Shown one piece after another: positions 26,886-34,942 of a stretch of 64,000 bases of DNA; position 1 is the stretch's first letter; each line of letters begins with the position of its first letter. The stretch is from assembly GCF_030294945.1 (NCBI RefSeq), contig NZ_AP018448.1, forward strand, positions 4,556,001-4,620,000, given 5' to 3'. The stretch is from Streptomyces graminofaciens. GTDB taxonomy: Bacteria > Actinomycetota > Actinomycetes > Streptomycetales > Streptomycetaceae. Position numbers and translations under genes: made by a program. The notes below the pieces were generated by a model, which was given only the letters and a program-made list of their open reading frames with translations, ran no database searches and was not told the origin of the DNA.

Positions 26886-28310
26886 TCAGACTCCAGCGGA
26901 CACAGGGGCGTCGGACAGGTCGGCGGGCGAGGCCAGGTGGCCCAGCACGGCGGTCGCGGCGGCGACCTGCGGCGAGACCAGGTGCGTACGACCGCCCTTG
27001 CCCTGCCGGCCCTCGAAGTTGCGGTTGGAGGTGGACGCGGAACGCTCACCCGGGGCCAGCTGGTCCGGGTTCATGCCCAGACACATCGAGCAGCCCGCGT
27101 GCCGCCACTCGGCGCCGGCCTCCTTGAAGACGACGTCCAGGCCCTCGGAGACGGCCTGCAGACCGACCCGCGCGGAGCCGGGGACGACCAGCATCCGTAC
27201 GCCGTCGGCGACTTTGCGGCCCTTGATCAGCTCGGCGGCGGCGCGCAGGTCCTCGATGCGGCCGTTGGTGCACGAACCTACGAAGACGGTGTCCACGTTG
27301 ATGGACTTCAGCGGCTGGCCGGCCTCCAACCCCATGTACTCCAGGGCCTTTTCGGCGGCGAGGCGCTCCGAAGCGTCCTCGTACGAAGCCGGGTCGGGGA
27401 CCGACGCCGAAAGCGGCGCGCCCTGACCGGGGTTGGTGCCCCAGGTGACGAACGGCGACAGAGCGGCACCGTCGATGATCACCTCGGCGTCGAACTCGGC
27501 GTCCTCGTCGGTCTTCAGCGTCTTCCAGTACGCGACGGCCGCGTCCCAGTCCTCGCCCTCGGGGGCGTGCGGACGGCCCTTGAGGTACTCGAAGGTCGTC
27601 TCGTCGGGGGCGATCATGCCCGCGCGGGCGCCGGCCTCGATCGACATGTTGCAGATGGTCATCCGGGCCTCCATCGAGAGCTTCTCGATGGCGGAGCCGC
27701 GGTACTCCAGGACATAGCCCTGGCCGCCGCCCGTACCGATCTTGGCGATGATCGCCAGGATCAGGTCCTTGGCCGTGACGCCCTCGGGCAACTCGCCCTC
27801 GACCGTGATCGCCATGGTCTTGGGGCGGACCAGCGGCAGGGTCTGCGTGGCCAGCACATGCTCCACCTGGGAGGTGCCGATGCCGAACGCCAGACCGCCG
27901 AAGGCTCCGTGCGTGGAGGTGTGGGAGTCACCGCAGACGACCGTCATGCCGGGCTGGGTCAGACCCAACTGCGGGCCGACGACGTGCACGACACCCTGCT
28001 CGACGTCGCCCAGCGGATGCAGACGCACACCGAACTCGGCGGCGTTCGCGCGCAGTGTCTCCAGCTGAACACGGGAGACCGGGTCCGCGATGGGCTTGTC
28101 GATGTCGAGGGTGGGGGTGTTGTGGTCCTCGGTCGCGATGGTCAGGTCGAGCCGGCGAACCTTCCGCCCGCTCTTGCGGAGGCCGTCGAAGGCCTGGGGG
28201 CTGGTCACCTCGTGCAGCAGGTGCAGATCGATGAAGAGGAGGTCGGGCTCGCCCTCGGCGCGCCGGACGACGTGGTCGTCCCAGACCTTCTCCGCGAGTG
28301 TCCTACCCAT
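26886..28310 (-). CDS. leuC: 3-isopropylmalate dehydratase large subunit
   Basis: Aconitase-family [4Fe-4S] enzyme that isomerises 2- to 3-isopropylmalate with LeuD. The 474-residue protein has the cluster cysteines in FVGSCTNGR and CSMCLGMN, plus [13 protein letters not shown] and [13 protein letters not shown] at 28310 with GGAGGGAA upstream. Divergent from ndgR across 197 bases carrying the probable NdgR site. Confidence 0.97.
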   Translation of the reverse strand: MGRTLAEKVWDDHVVRRAEGEPDLLFIDLHLLHEVTSPQAFDGLRKSGRKVRRLDLTIATEDHNTPTLDIDKPIADPVSRVQLETLRANAAEFGVRLHPLGDVEQGVVHVVGPQLGLTQPGMTVVCGDSHTSTHGAFGGLAFGIGTSQVEHVLATQTLPLVRPKTMAITVEGELPEGVTAKDLILAIIAKIGTGGGQGYVLEYRGSAIEKLSMEARMTICNMSIEAGARAGMIAPDETTFEYLKGRPHAPEGEDWDAAVAYWKTLKTDEDAEFDAEVIIDGAALSPFVTWGTNPGQGAPLSASVPDPASYEDASERLAAEKALEYMGLEAGQPLKSINVDTVFVGSCTNGRIEDLRAAAELIKGRKVADGVRMLVVPGSARVGLQAVSEGLDVVFKEAGAEWRHAGCSMCLGMNPDQLAPGERSASTSNRNFEGRQGKGGRTHLVSPQVAAATAVLGHLASPADLSDAPVSAGV

Positions 28311-28474
28311 CGCTTTCCCTCCGGCCGGCTTGTCCGAGCACCGGCCCAACTAGAGATATCGGAGGTGGCGAGCGCCCGTACCCCTCGTATCGCGCGCCGG
28401 CCGCCGGGCTCGTTGGTCCGCGAGCCGCTGTCGTTCTGCTTCCAGAGTGGCAAGGTCCACGCGAAATTGAACTT

Positions 28475-28495
28475 GCGTTTCACAGAGTGAGACGC
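28475..28495. promoter_or_regulatory. Probable NdgR operator between leuC and ndgR
   Basis: Inverted repeat GCGTTTCAC-AGA-GTGAGACGC, 9-bp arms with one mismatch, 13 bases upstream of the ndgR ATG and 165 bases upstream of leuC. IclR-family proteins bind such sites as dimers; the position suits autorepression and control of leuC. Confidence 0.6.
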
Positions 28496-28507
28496 GAGTA
28501 TCGTTGC

Positions 28508-29224
28508 ATGGACAACAGTAGCGGCGTCGGCGTTCTGGACAAGGCGGCCCTGGTCCTGAGCGCTCTGGAGTCCGGTCCGGCCACCCTCGCGGGTCTGGTC
28601 GGGGCCACCGGACTCGCACGACCCACGGCCCACCGCCTGGCCGTGGCATTGGAACACCACCGGATGGTGGCGCGCGACATGCAGGGCCGATTCATTCTCG
28701 GCCCCCGGCTGGCCGAGCTGGCCGCGGCCGCCGGCGAGGACCGCCTCCTCGCCACCGCCGGCCCGGTGCTCACGCACCTCCGCGACATCACGGGCGAGAG
28801 CGCTCAGCTCTATCGCCGCCAGGGCGACATGCGCATCTGCGTCGCCGCGGCCGAGCGTCTGTCCGGACTCCGGGACACGGTCCCGGTCGGCTCCACGCTC
28901 ACGATGAAGGCCGGTTCGTCGGCCCAGATCCTGATGGCCTGGGAGGAGCCGGAGCGCCTGCACCGCGGCCTCCAGGGCGCCCGCTTCACAGCGACCGCGC
29001 TCTCGGGCGTACGCCGCCGGGGCTGGGCCCAGTCGATCGGCGAGCGCGAGCCGGGCGTCGCCTCGGTCTCCGCCCCCGTACGCGGCCCGTCCAACCGCGT
29101 GGTGGCGGCGGTCTCGGTGTCGGGCCCCATCGAGCGCCTGACCCGCCACCCCGGCCGTATGCACGCCCAGGCGGTCATCGACGCCGCAGCCCGCCTGTCG
29201 GAGGCCCTCCGCCGCACAGGCTGA
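28508..29224 (+). CDS. ndgR: IclR-family regulator NdgR
   Basis: Global regulator of amino-acid metabolism in Streptomyces (NdgR/AreB type). The 238-residue protein has an N-terminal helix-turn-helix (ATLAGLVGATGLARPTAHRL, about 26-45) and a C-terminal effector domain with GSTLTMKAGSSAQILMAWE and REPGVASVSAPV. The gene is divergent from leuCD, the standard arrangement. It ends at a strong terminator at 29253. Confidence 0.95.
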   Translation: MDNSSGVGVLDKAALVLSALESGPATLAGLVGATGLARPTAHRLAVALEHHRMVARDMQGRFILGPRLAELAAAAGEDRLLATAGPVLTHLRDITGESAQLYRRQGDMRICVAAAERLSGLRDTVPVGSTLTMKAGSSAQILMAWEEPERLHRGLQGARFTATALSGVRRRGWAQSIGEREPGVASVSAPVRGPSNRVVAAVSVSGPIERLTRHPGRMHAQAVIDAAARLSEALRRTG

Positions 29225-29252
29225 CCCGTCAAAGCCCCGTCCGACCACGAAC

Positions 29253-29286
29253 AAGGCCTGCCTCAACGCCGCGGCAGGCCTTTCTT
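29253..29286 (+). terminator. Rho-independent terminator of ndgR
   Basis: AAGGCCTGCC pairs with GGCAGGCCTT (10 bp, exact; 29253-29262 with 29273-29282) followed by TTTCTT. It lies 28 bases after ndgR. Confidence 0.85.
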
Positions 29287-29368
29287 CACACCCTGAAGGG
29301 GCGCTGGGCTGTCTCGATATGCGGCTCCGCCTCGTGGGCGCGAGCAACCACAGCCAACCCGCGCCGCC
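29286..29368 (+). repeat. Dispersed intergenic repeat, copy 4
   Basis: ACCCTGAAGGGGCGCTGGGCTGT, TCGATATGCGGCTCCGCCTCG and TGGGCGCGAGCAACCAC match copy 2 at most positions. It begins where the ndgR terminator ends and separates convergent genes. Confidence 0.65.
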
Positions 29369-29400
29369 CCACCCAACTCCCCGCCACGACGCCTGGGCGC

Positions 29401-29898
29401 TCACCCCCGGTGAGCGAACCGCTCCTTCGCGGTACGCCCCCGCCCCTCGATCGGCAGCACCCCGGTAGCCGCCGCGAGGCCGAACGCGGGCATATCGGCG
29501 TAGATCGACTCGTACGACCCCTCTGGCACCACGTACGTCTCATGCCAGAGCCCCACATGCTGCCGGGTCTTCCCCTTCCGCTCCTTGCGGTTGAGCGCCG
29601 CCCACGCCACCCGGTGGAACGCGTCGGGCGCGTGCGCGTACTCGTACAGCTTCTCCTTGGACTCCCAGTACTGGACCAGGTAGTACGTCCGCGGCGAGGC
29701 CGTGAGCAGCACGGCGTTCAGCAGCCCCCGGCTCCGGTCCTTGCGCAGCTCCCGCATCATCCGCGGCATCGCCGCGATGACCGGCCCCCAGTGGTGCACG
29801 GCCCAGAAGTGGTTGATGCGCATGCCGATGAGCAGGACCACCACATCACCTTCGGCGGCCGCAGTGGTGCGACCAGCGTTGACCGGCTTCCCGAACAT
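29401..29898 (-). CDS. DUF4188 family protein
   Basis: A 165-residue protein with the DUF4188 pattern: LLIGMRINHFWAVHHWGPV, LLTASPRTYYLVQYWESKEKL and GLWHETYVVPEGSYESIYADMP. The family looks like a dimeric alpha/beta-barrel, haem- or monooxygenase-like; no function is proven. ATG with AAGGGGGAG upstream. It lies next to a MerR-like remnant, a combination that hints at a once-linked regulator and target. Confidence 0.88.
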   Translation of the reverse strand: MFGKPVNAGRTTAAAEGDVVVLLIGMRINHFWAVHHWGPVIAAMPRMMRELRKDRSRGLLNAVLLTASPRTYYLVQYWESKEKLYEYAHAPDAFHRVAWAALNRKERKGKTRQHVGLWHETYVVPEGSYESIYADMPAFGLAAATGVLPIEGRGRTAKERFAHRG

Positions 29899-29963
29899 GA
29901 CTCCCCCTTGTTGGCGAGCGGCGCTATCGAAGACAACTATTGGAGAGTGGCACTACCCAGTAA

Positions 29964-30104
29964 AAGACGCAAGAGACGCGGCCGGCGGAGCCGAGCGAGC
30001 GCGGCGGGGTGCCCACGGCAACGATCAAGTACTGCCTGCGCGAAGGGCTGTTGGCGCCGGCCGCCGGATCAACGGGACGACGGCGGACTCGACTTCACCT
30101 GTGA
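29964..30104 (+). pseudogene. MerR-family regulator remnant
   Basis: One frame reads ...PSERGGVPTATIKYCLREGLLAPA before a TGA at 30102. This is the helix-turn-helix core of MerR/CueR-type regulators (SGVPxATIKYYLREGLLP). There is no start codon in frame (a TAA lies just before) and the rest of the protein is missing. It is inferred to be a decayed regulator, perhaps of the adjacent DUF4188 gene; residues after 30104 (ELMASYAELIHRVG) may be a shifted piece of the same gene. Confidence 0.55.
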
Positions 30105-30181
30105 CGCCGAACTCATGGCTTCGTACGCCGAGTTGATACACCGGGTCGGCGCGGGGGTACGGCTTCGAGTGGGCCGGGAGC

Positions 30182-30221
30182 ACGAAGAAGGCCCTCCACC
30201 GAAGTGGAGGGCCTTCTTCGT
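30182..30221 (-). terminator. Terminator of the tRNA operon
   Basis: Perfect 18-bp stem (30182-30199 with 30204-30221) closed by CGAA, directly after the last tRNA-Glu. It is the strongest hairpin in the window. Confidence 0.85.
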
Positions 30222-30225
30222 CACG

Positions 30226-30298
30226 TACCCCCGACCGGATTCGAACCGGCGCTACCGCCTTGAGAGGGCGGCGTGCTAGGCCGCTACACAACGGGGGC
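30226..30298 (-). tRNA. tRNA-Glu (CTC)
   Basis: 73 bases, minus strand. Acceptor GCCCCCG pairs with CGGGGGT, T-arm GGTTCGAATCC is present, and the anticodon loop CTCTCAA gives anticodon CTC. The CCA end is not encoded. Last of five tRNA genes. Confidence 0.96.
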
Positions 30299-30325
30299 GT
30301 GAAACTGCGTTTCCGCAGTTCCGAG

Positions 30326-30397
30326 CTGGTCTACCTGGACTCGAACCAAGACTAACTGAACCAGAATCAGTCGTGCTGCCAATTACACCATAGACCA
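30326..30397 (-). tRNA. tRNA-Gln (CTG)
   Basis: 72 bases, minus strand. Acceptor TGGTCTA/TAGACCA, anticodon loop with CTG (GATTCTGGTTC), T-arm GGTTCGAGTCC. CCA not encoded. Confidence 0.96.
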
Positions 30398-30417
30398 ATG
30401 TGGTTTAGACCAGTCAG

Positions 30418-30490
30418 TACCCCCGACCGGATTCGAACCGGCGCTACCGCCTTGAGAGGGCGGCGTGCTAGGCCGCTACACAACGGGGGC
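30418..30490 (-). tRNA. tRNA-Glu (CTC), second copy
   Basis: Identical over its whole length to the copy at 30226-30298, including anticodon CTC. Confidence 0.96.
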
Positions 30491-30552
30491 CCTAGCGATC
30501 CTGCATCGAGGTCAGCGGGTGCGACCCGAACTGTCTTCGCGGGAAGGATCTG

Positions 30553-30625
30553 TACCCCCGACCGGATTCGAACCGGCGCTACTGCCTTGAGAGGGCAGCG
30601 TGCTAGGCCGCTACACAACGGGGGC
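30553..30625 (-). tRNA. tRNA-Glu (CTC), variant copy
   Basis: Differs from the other two Glu copies at two positions that pair in the anticodon stem: CTGCC/GGCAG in place of CCGCC/GGCGG. The change is compensated, so the gene should be functional. Confidence 0.95.
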
Positions 30626-30646
30626 TTTGCAGATGAGCTCTGCGAG

Positions 30647-30718
30647 CTGGCCTACCTGGACTCGAACCAAGACTAACTGAACCAGAATCAGTCGTGCTGC
30701 CAATTACACCATAGGCCA
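30647..30718 (-). tRNA. tRNA-Gln (CTG), variant copy
   Basis: First gene of the cluster in transcription order. Acceptor TGGCCTA/TAGGCCA instead of TGGTCTA/TAGACCA, again a compensated pair; otherwise as the copy at 30326-30397. Confidence 0.95.
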
Positions 30719-30808
30719 CTGGAACGCAAGCCCTTGAGGGGATCTTGTTCTAGTTTGCTCCGTCGGTTCCGGCCTTTCGGCCCGCTCCCCGGCGGCGCAG
30801 AAAGAACA

Positions 30809-31540
30809 TTACCCGAAGGTGGACGGCGCTCCAAAACGGGTATCCGAGCCGAGGATCGCGGGGAGTTCGGCGAGGGTCGCGATCCGGTGCGGACCGACGG
30901 GCGGCTCGACCGTCGCGTGCAGGCCGTCGCGGTCGATCCAGACCGACAGCAGACCGGCGTCCGCGGCCCCACGCCCGTCGATCTCCGGGTGGTCGCCCAC
31001 GTACGCGACCTCGTGCGGAGGCAGGGCGAGGGCCTCGCAGGCCGCGTGGAAGGCCTCGGCGGCCGGCTTGTGGACGCCCAGTTGCTCGGCGCACAGCACC
31101 GTCTCGAAGCGGTCCCACACGCCGAGGGTGCGCAGCTTGCGTTCCTGGACGGGGAGGCTGGAGTTGGACAGCACCGCGTGCCGGTGGGTGGCGGCGAGCA
31201 CGTCCAGGACGGGCAGGACGTCGGGGAAGAGCGCCCAGGCCCGTTCGTAGTGGGCGACGTAGCGCTGGAACCAGGCGTCGGCCTCCGCGTCGCTCAGGGG
31301 CCGCCCGTGGAAGTCCCGAACCCGGTCGCGGCGTGTGGACTCCCAGTCGCCCTCGCCCGCCGCGTACCGCCGCCAGTGCAGGCTCGTGAGTTCGCGCCAG
31401 CGCGAGAGGGCCTCCTCGACGGACCCGTGTCCGAGCAGCAGGCCCTCGGCGGCGAGATGATCACGCATTCCGGTCCGGTCGGCCGCGGTGTAGTCGAAAA
31501 GAGTGTCGTCGACGTCCCAGAGCACGGCCTTGATGTCCAT
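30809..31540 (-). CDS. HAD-superfamily hydrolase
   Basis: A 243-residue phosphatase-like protein. Motif I WDVDDTLFDY (nucleophile Asp and acid Asp), motif II VLSNSSLP, motif III lysine in GVHKPAAEAFHAA and motif IV YVGDHPEIDGRGA are all present; the cap domain lies between I and II, as in subfamily IA. Substrate unknown. ATG at 31540. It lies after gltX on the same strand but behind the gltX terminator, so it is probably separately transcribed. Confidence 0.9.
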   Translation of the reverse strand: MDIKAVLWDVDDTLFDYTAADRTGMRDHLAAEGLLLGHGSVEEALSRWRELTSLHWRRYAAGEGDWESTRRDRVRDFHGRPLSDAEADAWFQRYVAHYERAWALFPDVLPVLDVLAATHRHAVLSNSSLPVQERKLRTLGVWDRFETVLCAEQLGVHKPAAEAFHAACEALALPPHEVAYVGDHPEIDGRGAADAGLLSVWIDRDGLHATVEPPVGPHRIATLAELPAILGSDTRFGAPSTFG

Positions 31541-31588
31541 GATCCGACGGTAGCCCGAGGCAGGCCGTCCTGTCCGGAGGATGGCGAA

Positions 31589-31620
31589 GGGGCGGCACCC
31601 GGACCATCGGGTGCCGCCCC
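31589..31620 (-). terminator. Hairpin terminator of gltX
   Basis: Perfect 13-bp stem (31589-31601 with 31608-31620) around a 6-base loop, starting 14 bases beyond the gltX stop. No long T-run. Confidence 0.75.
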
Positions 31621-31633
31621 TCACGTACGGGCC

Positions 31634-33118
31634 TTACGCGGCCAGCTTGGCCAGGGCCGCGTCGATCCTCGCCAGCGTCTTCTCCTTGCCCAGGATCTCC
31701 AGGGACTCGAAGAGGGGCAGGCCGACCGTACGGCCGGTGACGGCGACGCGTACGGGGGCCTGGGCCTTGCCGAGCTTGAGTCCGTGGGCCTCGCCGGCGG
31801 CCAGGACGGCCTCCTTCAGGGACTCGGCGGAGGTCCAGTCGGCGGACTCCAGCTTCTCCTTCGCCGTGCGCAGGAGCGCGTCGGAGCCCTCCTTCATGGC
31901 CTTCGTCCAGCTCGCCTCGTCCTCCGCCGGCTCCGGCAGGAACAGGAAGTCGACGTTCTCCGTGATCTCGGAGAGGACCTTGAGGCGGGTCTGCGCGTGC
32001 GGGGCGATGGCCTCCCACTTCGCCTGGTCGAAGTCCTCCGGCGCCCAAGGGGCGAAGGGGGCCTTCAGCCACGGGGCGCAGCGCTCGGTGAACTCCTTCA
32101 CATCCAGCAGACGGATGTGGTCGGCGTTGATCGCCTCGGCCTTCTTCAGGTCGAAGCGGGCCGGGTTGGGGTTCACGTCGGCGACGTCGAAGGCGGCGAC
32201 CATCTCCTCGATCGTGAAGATGTCCTGGTCCGCCGAGAGCGACCAGCCGAGGAGGGAGAGGTAGTTGAGCAGGCCCTCCGGGAGGAAGCCGCGCTCGCGG
32301 TAGAGGTTGAGGGACGACTCGGGGTCGCGCTTCGAGAGCTTCTTGTTGCCCTCGCCCATGACGTACGGCAGGTGGCCGAACTGGGGGGTCTGCTTGGCGA
32401 CGCCCAGCTCGGTCAGCGCCTTGTACAGGGCGATCTGGCGCGGGGTGGAGGAGAGCAGGTCCTCGCCGCGCAGGACGTGGGTGATCTCCATCAGGGCGTC
32501 GTCGACGGGGTTGACGAGTGTGTACAGCGGGGCGCCGTTGGCGCGGACGATGCCGTAGTCCGGGACGTTCTCCGGGGTGAAGGTCAGCTCGCCGCGGACC
32601 AGGTCCGTGAAGGTGATCGTCTCGTCGGGCATCCGGAAGCGGACGATGGGCGTGCGGCCCTCGGCCTCGTACGCGGCCTTCTGCTCGGCGGTCAGGTCGC
32701 GGCAGTGGCCGTCGTAGCCGGAGGGCCGGCCGGCGGCGCGGGCGGCGTCGCGGCGGGTGTCCAGCTCCTCCGTCGAGCAGTAGCAGTGGTACGCGTGGCC
32801 GGCGTCCAGGAGCTTCCGGGCGATCTCCTTGTACGTGTCCATCCGCTGCGACTGGCGGTACGGCGCGTGCGGGCCGCCGATCTCGGGGCCCTCGTCCCAG
32901 GTGAAGCCGAGCCAGCGCAGGGAGTCCAGGAGCTGCTCGTAGGACTCCTCGGAGTCGCGGGCCGCGTCGGTGTCCTCGATGCGGAAGACGAAGGTGCCGC
33001 CGGTGTGGCGGGCGTACGCCCAGTTGAACAGTGCCGTGCGGACCAGGCCCACATGGGGGTTGCCGGTCGGGGACGGACAGAAACGGACGCGTACGGGGGA
33101 GCCGGGTGCGCTAGCCAC
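31634..33118 (-). CDS. gltX: Glutamyl-tRNA synthetase
   Basis: Charges tRNA-Glu, and in organisms with GatCAB also tRNA-Gln; the tRNA genes lie about 1 kb away. The 494-residue class I enzyme has the HIGH-type motif [26 protein letters not shown] and the KMSKS-type KKLSKRD. GTG at 33118 has AAGG about ten bases upstream; an in-frame TTG at 33127 is an alternative. The start overlaps the end of the fumarylacetoacetate-hydrolase gene by 8 bases. Confidence 0.95.
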   Translation of the reverse strand: MASAPGSPVRVRFCPSPTGNPHVGLVRTALFNWAYARHTGGTFVFRIEDTDAARDSEESYEQLLDSLRWLGFTWDEGPEIGGPHAPYRQSQRMDTYKEIARKLLDAGHAYHCYCSTEELDTRRDAARAAGRPSGYDGHCRDLTAEQKAAYEAEGRTPIVRFRMPDETITFTDLVRGELTFTPENVPDYGIVRANGAPLYTLVNPVDDALMEITHVLRGEDLLSSTPRQIALYKALTELGVAKQTPQFGHLPYVMGEGNKKLSKRDPESSLNLYRERGFLPEGLLNYLSLLGWSLSADQDIFTIEEMVAAFDVADVNPNPARFDLKKAEAINADHIRLLDVKEFTERCAPWLKAPFAPWAPEDFDQAKWEAIAPHAQTRLKVLSEITENVDFLFLPEPAEDEASWTKAMKEGSDALLRTAKEKLESADWTSAESLKEAVLAAGEAHGLKLGKAQAPVRVAVTGRTVGLPLFESLEILGKEKTLARIDAALAKLAA

Positions 33119-33887
33119 GCTTGACAACCTTGTTGTTGAGAGTGCCGATGCCTTCGATGGTGACGGCGACCTCGTCGCCGACAGCCAGGGGGCCGACCCC
33201 TGCCGGGGTGCCCGTGAGGATCACGTCGCCGGGGAGCAGCGTCATGGCCTCGGTGATGTTGACGATCAGGTCCTCGATGGAGTGGATCATCTCGCTCGTC
33301 CGGCCGAGCTGGCGCTGCCCGCCGTTGACCGTGAGCTGGATGGTGAGGTCCGAGGGGTCGAGTTCCGTCTCCACCCAGGGGCCCAGCGGGCAGGACGTGT
33401 CGAAGCCCTTGGCGCGGGCCCACTGCTTCTCGCGCTTCTGGACGTCCCGCGCGGTGACGTCGTTGGCGCAGGTGTAGCCGAAGATCACGTCCTTGACGCG
33501 TTCACGCGGGACCTCGCGGCACATCCGGCCGATGACCACGGCCAGCTCGGCCTCGTGGTGCAGCTCCTGCGAGAAGGTCGGGTACTGGATCTCGTCACCG
33601 GGGCCGATCACCGACGTGGCGGGCTTGAAGAAGGCGAAGGGGCTGTCGGGGACCTCGTTGCCCAGCTCCCGCGCGTGCTCGGCGTAGTTGCGGCCGAAGG
33701 CCACGACCTTGTTGGGGAGCACCGGCGGCAGCAGCCTGACCTTGCTGAGCGGGACCTTCGTGCCGGAGAGCTCGAAGTCCGTGAACGGGATGCCCTTGAT
33801 GATGTCGAGGACGAGCTCGTCCGGCTTGTCGCCCTCGACCGCGCCGAAGGCTACGTTCCCGTCGATGGAGAACCTGGCGATGCGCAC
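33111..33887 (-). CDS. Fumarylacetoacetate hydrolase family protein
   Basis: A 258-residue member of the FAH superfamily (acylpyruvases, decarboxylases and hydratases). Metal ligands are recognisable in [12 protein letters not shown] and NDVTARDVQ, with [11 protein letters not shown] and [11 protein letters not shown]. The exact substrate cannot be told. GTG at 33887 with AAGGA upstream. It overlaps gltX, an order conserved in Streptomyces. Confidence 0.92.
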   Translation of the reverse strand: MRIARFSIDGNVAFGAVEGDKPDELVLDIIKGIPFTDFELSGTKVPLSKVRLLPPVLPNKVVAFGRNYAEHARELGNEVPDSPFAFFKPATSVIGPGDEIQYPTFSQELHHEAELAVVIGRMCREVPRERVKDVIFGYTCANDVTARDVQKREKQWARAKGFDTSCPLGPWVETELDPSDLTIQLTVNGGQRQLGRTSEMIHSIEDLIVNITEAMTLLPGDVILTGTPAGVGPLAVGDEVAVTIEGIGTLNNKVVKRG

Positions 33888-34152
33888 GGGATCCTTGCGC
33901 CCCTTAACTGAGTGAAATGAGTGAGTGACCGGGCTGGCTGGAGTCTGACGCTCCAGGCTAGCGCGGGGAGGGGGGCGCGCCTCGCGCATCGACCCGGGTG
34001 CGGCTCGCCGGATGCCGCTCGTGCCCCGGCCATGACGTGGCGAAGGGCGCCTCGGCGGTGCCGGGCGCCCTTCTTTCCCGTATCTCCACAGGAACTCGCG
34101 GAAACCGCCTTGAGCAGTCGGCGATTCTGGCGCGTATTGGGGGGTGCTGTGA

Positions 34153-34317
34153 CTACTCGCCGGCCTGGACCGGGACCGTCATCAGGACGGTCCGACGGGG
34201 GTTGGCGGTCTGGGAGGGGAGGTCGACCGAGTGCTCCAGCTCCGGCGTGCGCAGGTCCTCGGCGTCGCTGAGGTGGGCCAGCGTCGTGCGCCGCGGGTTG
34301 GCTATCGGGCGGAACAT
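34153..34317 (-). CDS. 54-residue protein with duplicated ANPRRT motif
   Basis: A short gene with no recognised family. It begins MFRPIANPRRTTLAHL and ends TVPVQAGE; the ANPRRT block comes twice (residues 6-11 and 40-45), each followed by a similar hydrophobic run. An acidic part, SDAEDLRTPELEHSVDLP, lies between. The frame keeps normal Streptomyces codon bias (G/C in third positions). No clear ribosome site. The position, between fahA and conservon 1, suggests a small adaptor or peptide, which is inference. Confidence 0.55.
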   Translation of the reverse strand: MFRPIANPRRTTLAHLSDAEDLRTPELEHSVDLPSQTANPRRTVLMTVPVQAGE

Positions 34318-34942
34318 CGTCGTCGTCTTCACTGTTGTCGTCGACCTCGCGGGTGAGGGCGCCCCGGGCAGGCCTCAAGCGGCTGCCCCACTGGCGCGGG
34401 TTGTCGGATTCGCCATCCCTGTAAAGCGTCAGGCTAAACATCCGATTCCCGGGCCGAGGCGCGAAGAAGGCATGATCGCTGTGTGAGTTTGCTCACTCAC
34501 TTACTGGCATAACGGGCAATTCGGACCCTCAGCCCAGCCCGGCATACCGGACATTCAGCCACTGAAGCGCTCATTCCGCTCCTGATCATGGCGACTAGGA
34601 CACCTTCTTCGCGCCAGAAATTGGCGACTTTGCGCCCGTTTTGCGGAAGAATGCCTTCCACACCTCGTATTCCGGCCCTCACTCGGCGTCACGGTAAACA
34701 GACCGTTACCCATTGGCCTTGTTGCAGATCCGGCACTGTGCTGGAATTCCACGGACCGCCGCCGGAATCGTGCCGGCGCGCAGGGGCGCACAGCAGCGCC
34801 GGGCGGCGGTGGAGGGGGAGTCAGCGCCGGTCACTCACCGACCACCACTCAAGTGGGGACGTATTCAGGGCGCCCCCGAAGACGCCGACACCGTCCCGTC
34901 CGTTCACGCGGAGGGGCGCCTGGTCCAGAGGTTGCGACGCTA
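34318..34942. other. Upstream region of conservon 1, no convincing gene
   Basis: These 625 bases have no frame with protein-like composition. A GTGAG-tttg-CTCAC palindrome lies at about 34481-34494. GAGAGGTTG-like wording (34927-34935) precedes cvnA1, as it does before cvnA2. The promoter of the cvn1 operon should be here but no clear -35/-10 pair is seen. Confidence 0.4.

Noticed and set aside
30226..30718. Direct repeats that could suggest a CRISPR array
   Set aside because: The repeated units fold as complete tRNA-Glu and tRNA-Gln genes; spacers are irregular and there are no cas genes.
34497..34682. Minus-strand 61-codon frame with a CPVC motif upstream of cvnA1
   Set aside because: Lower GC at third positions, no ribosome site and no similarity to a known family; probably chance.
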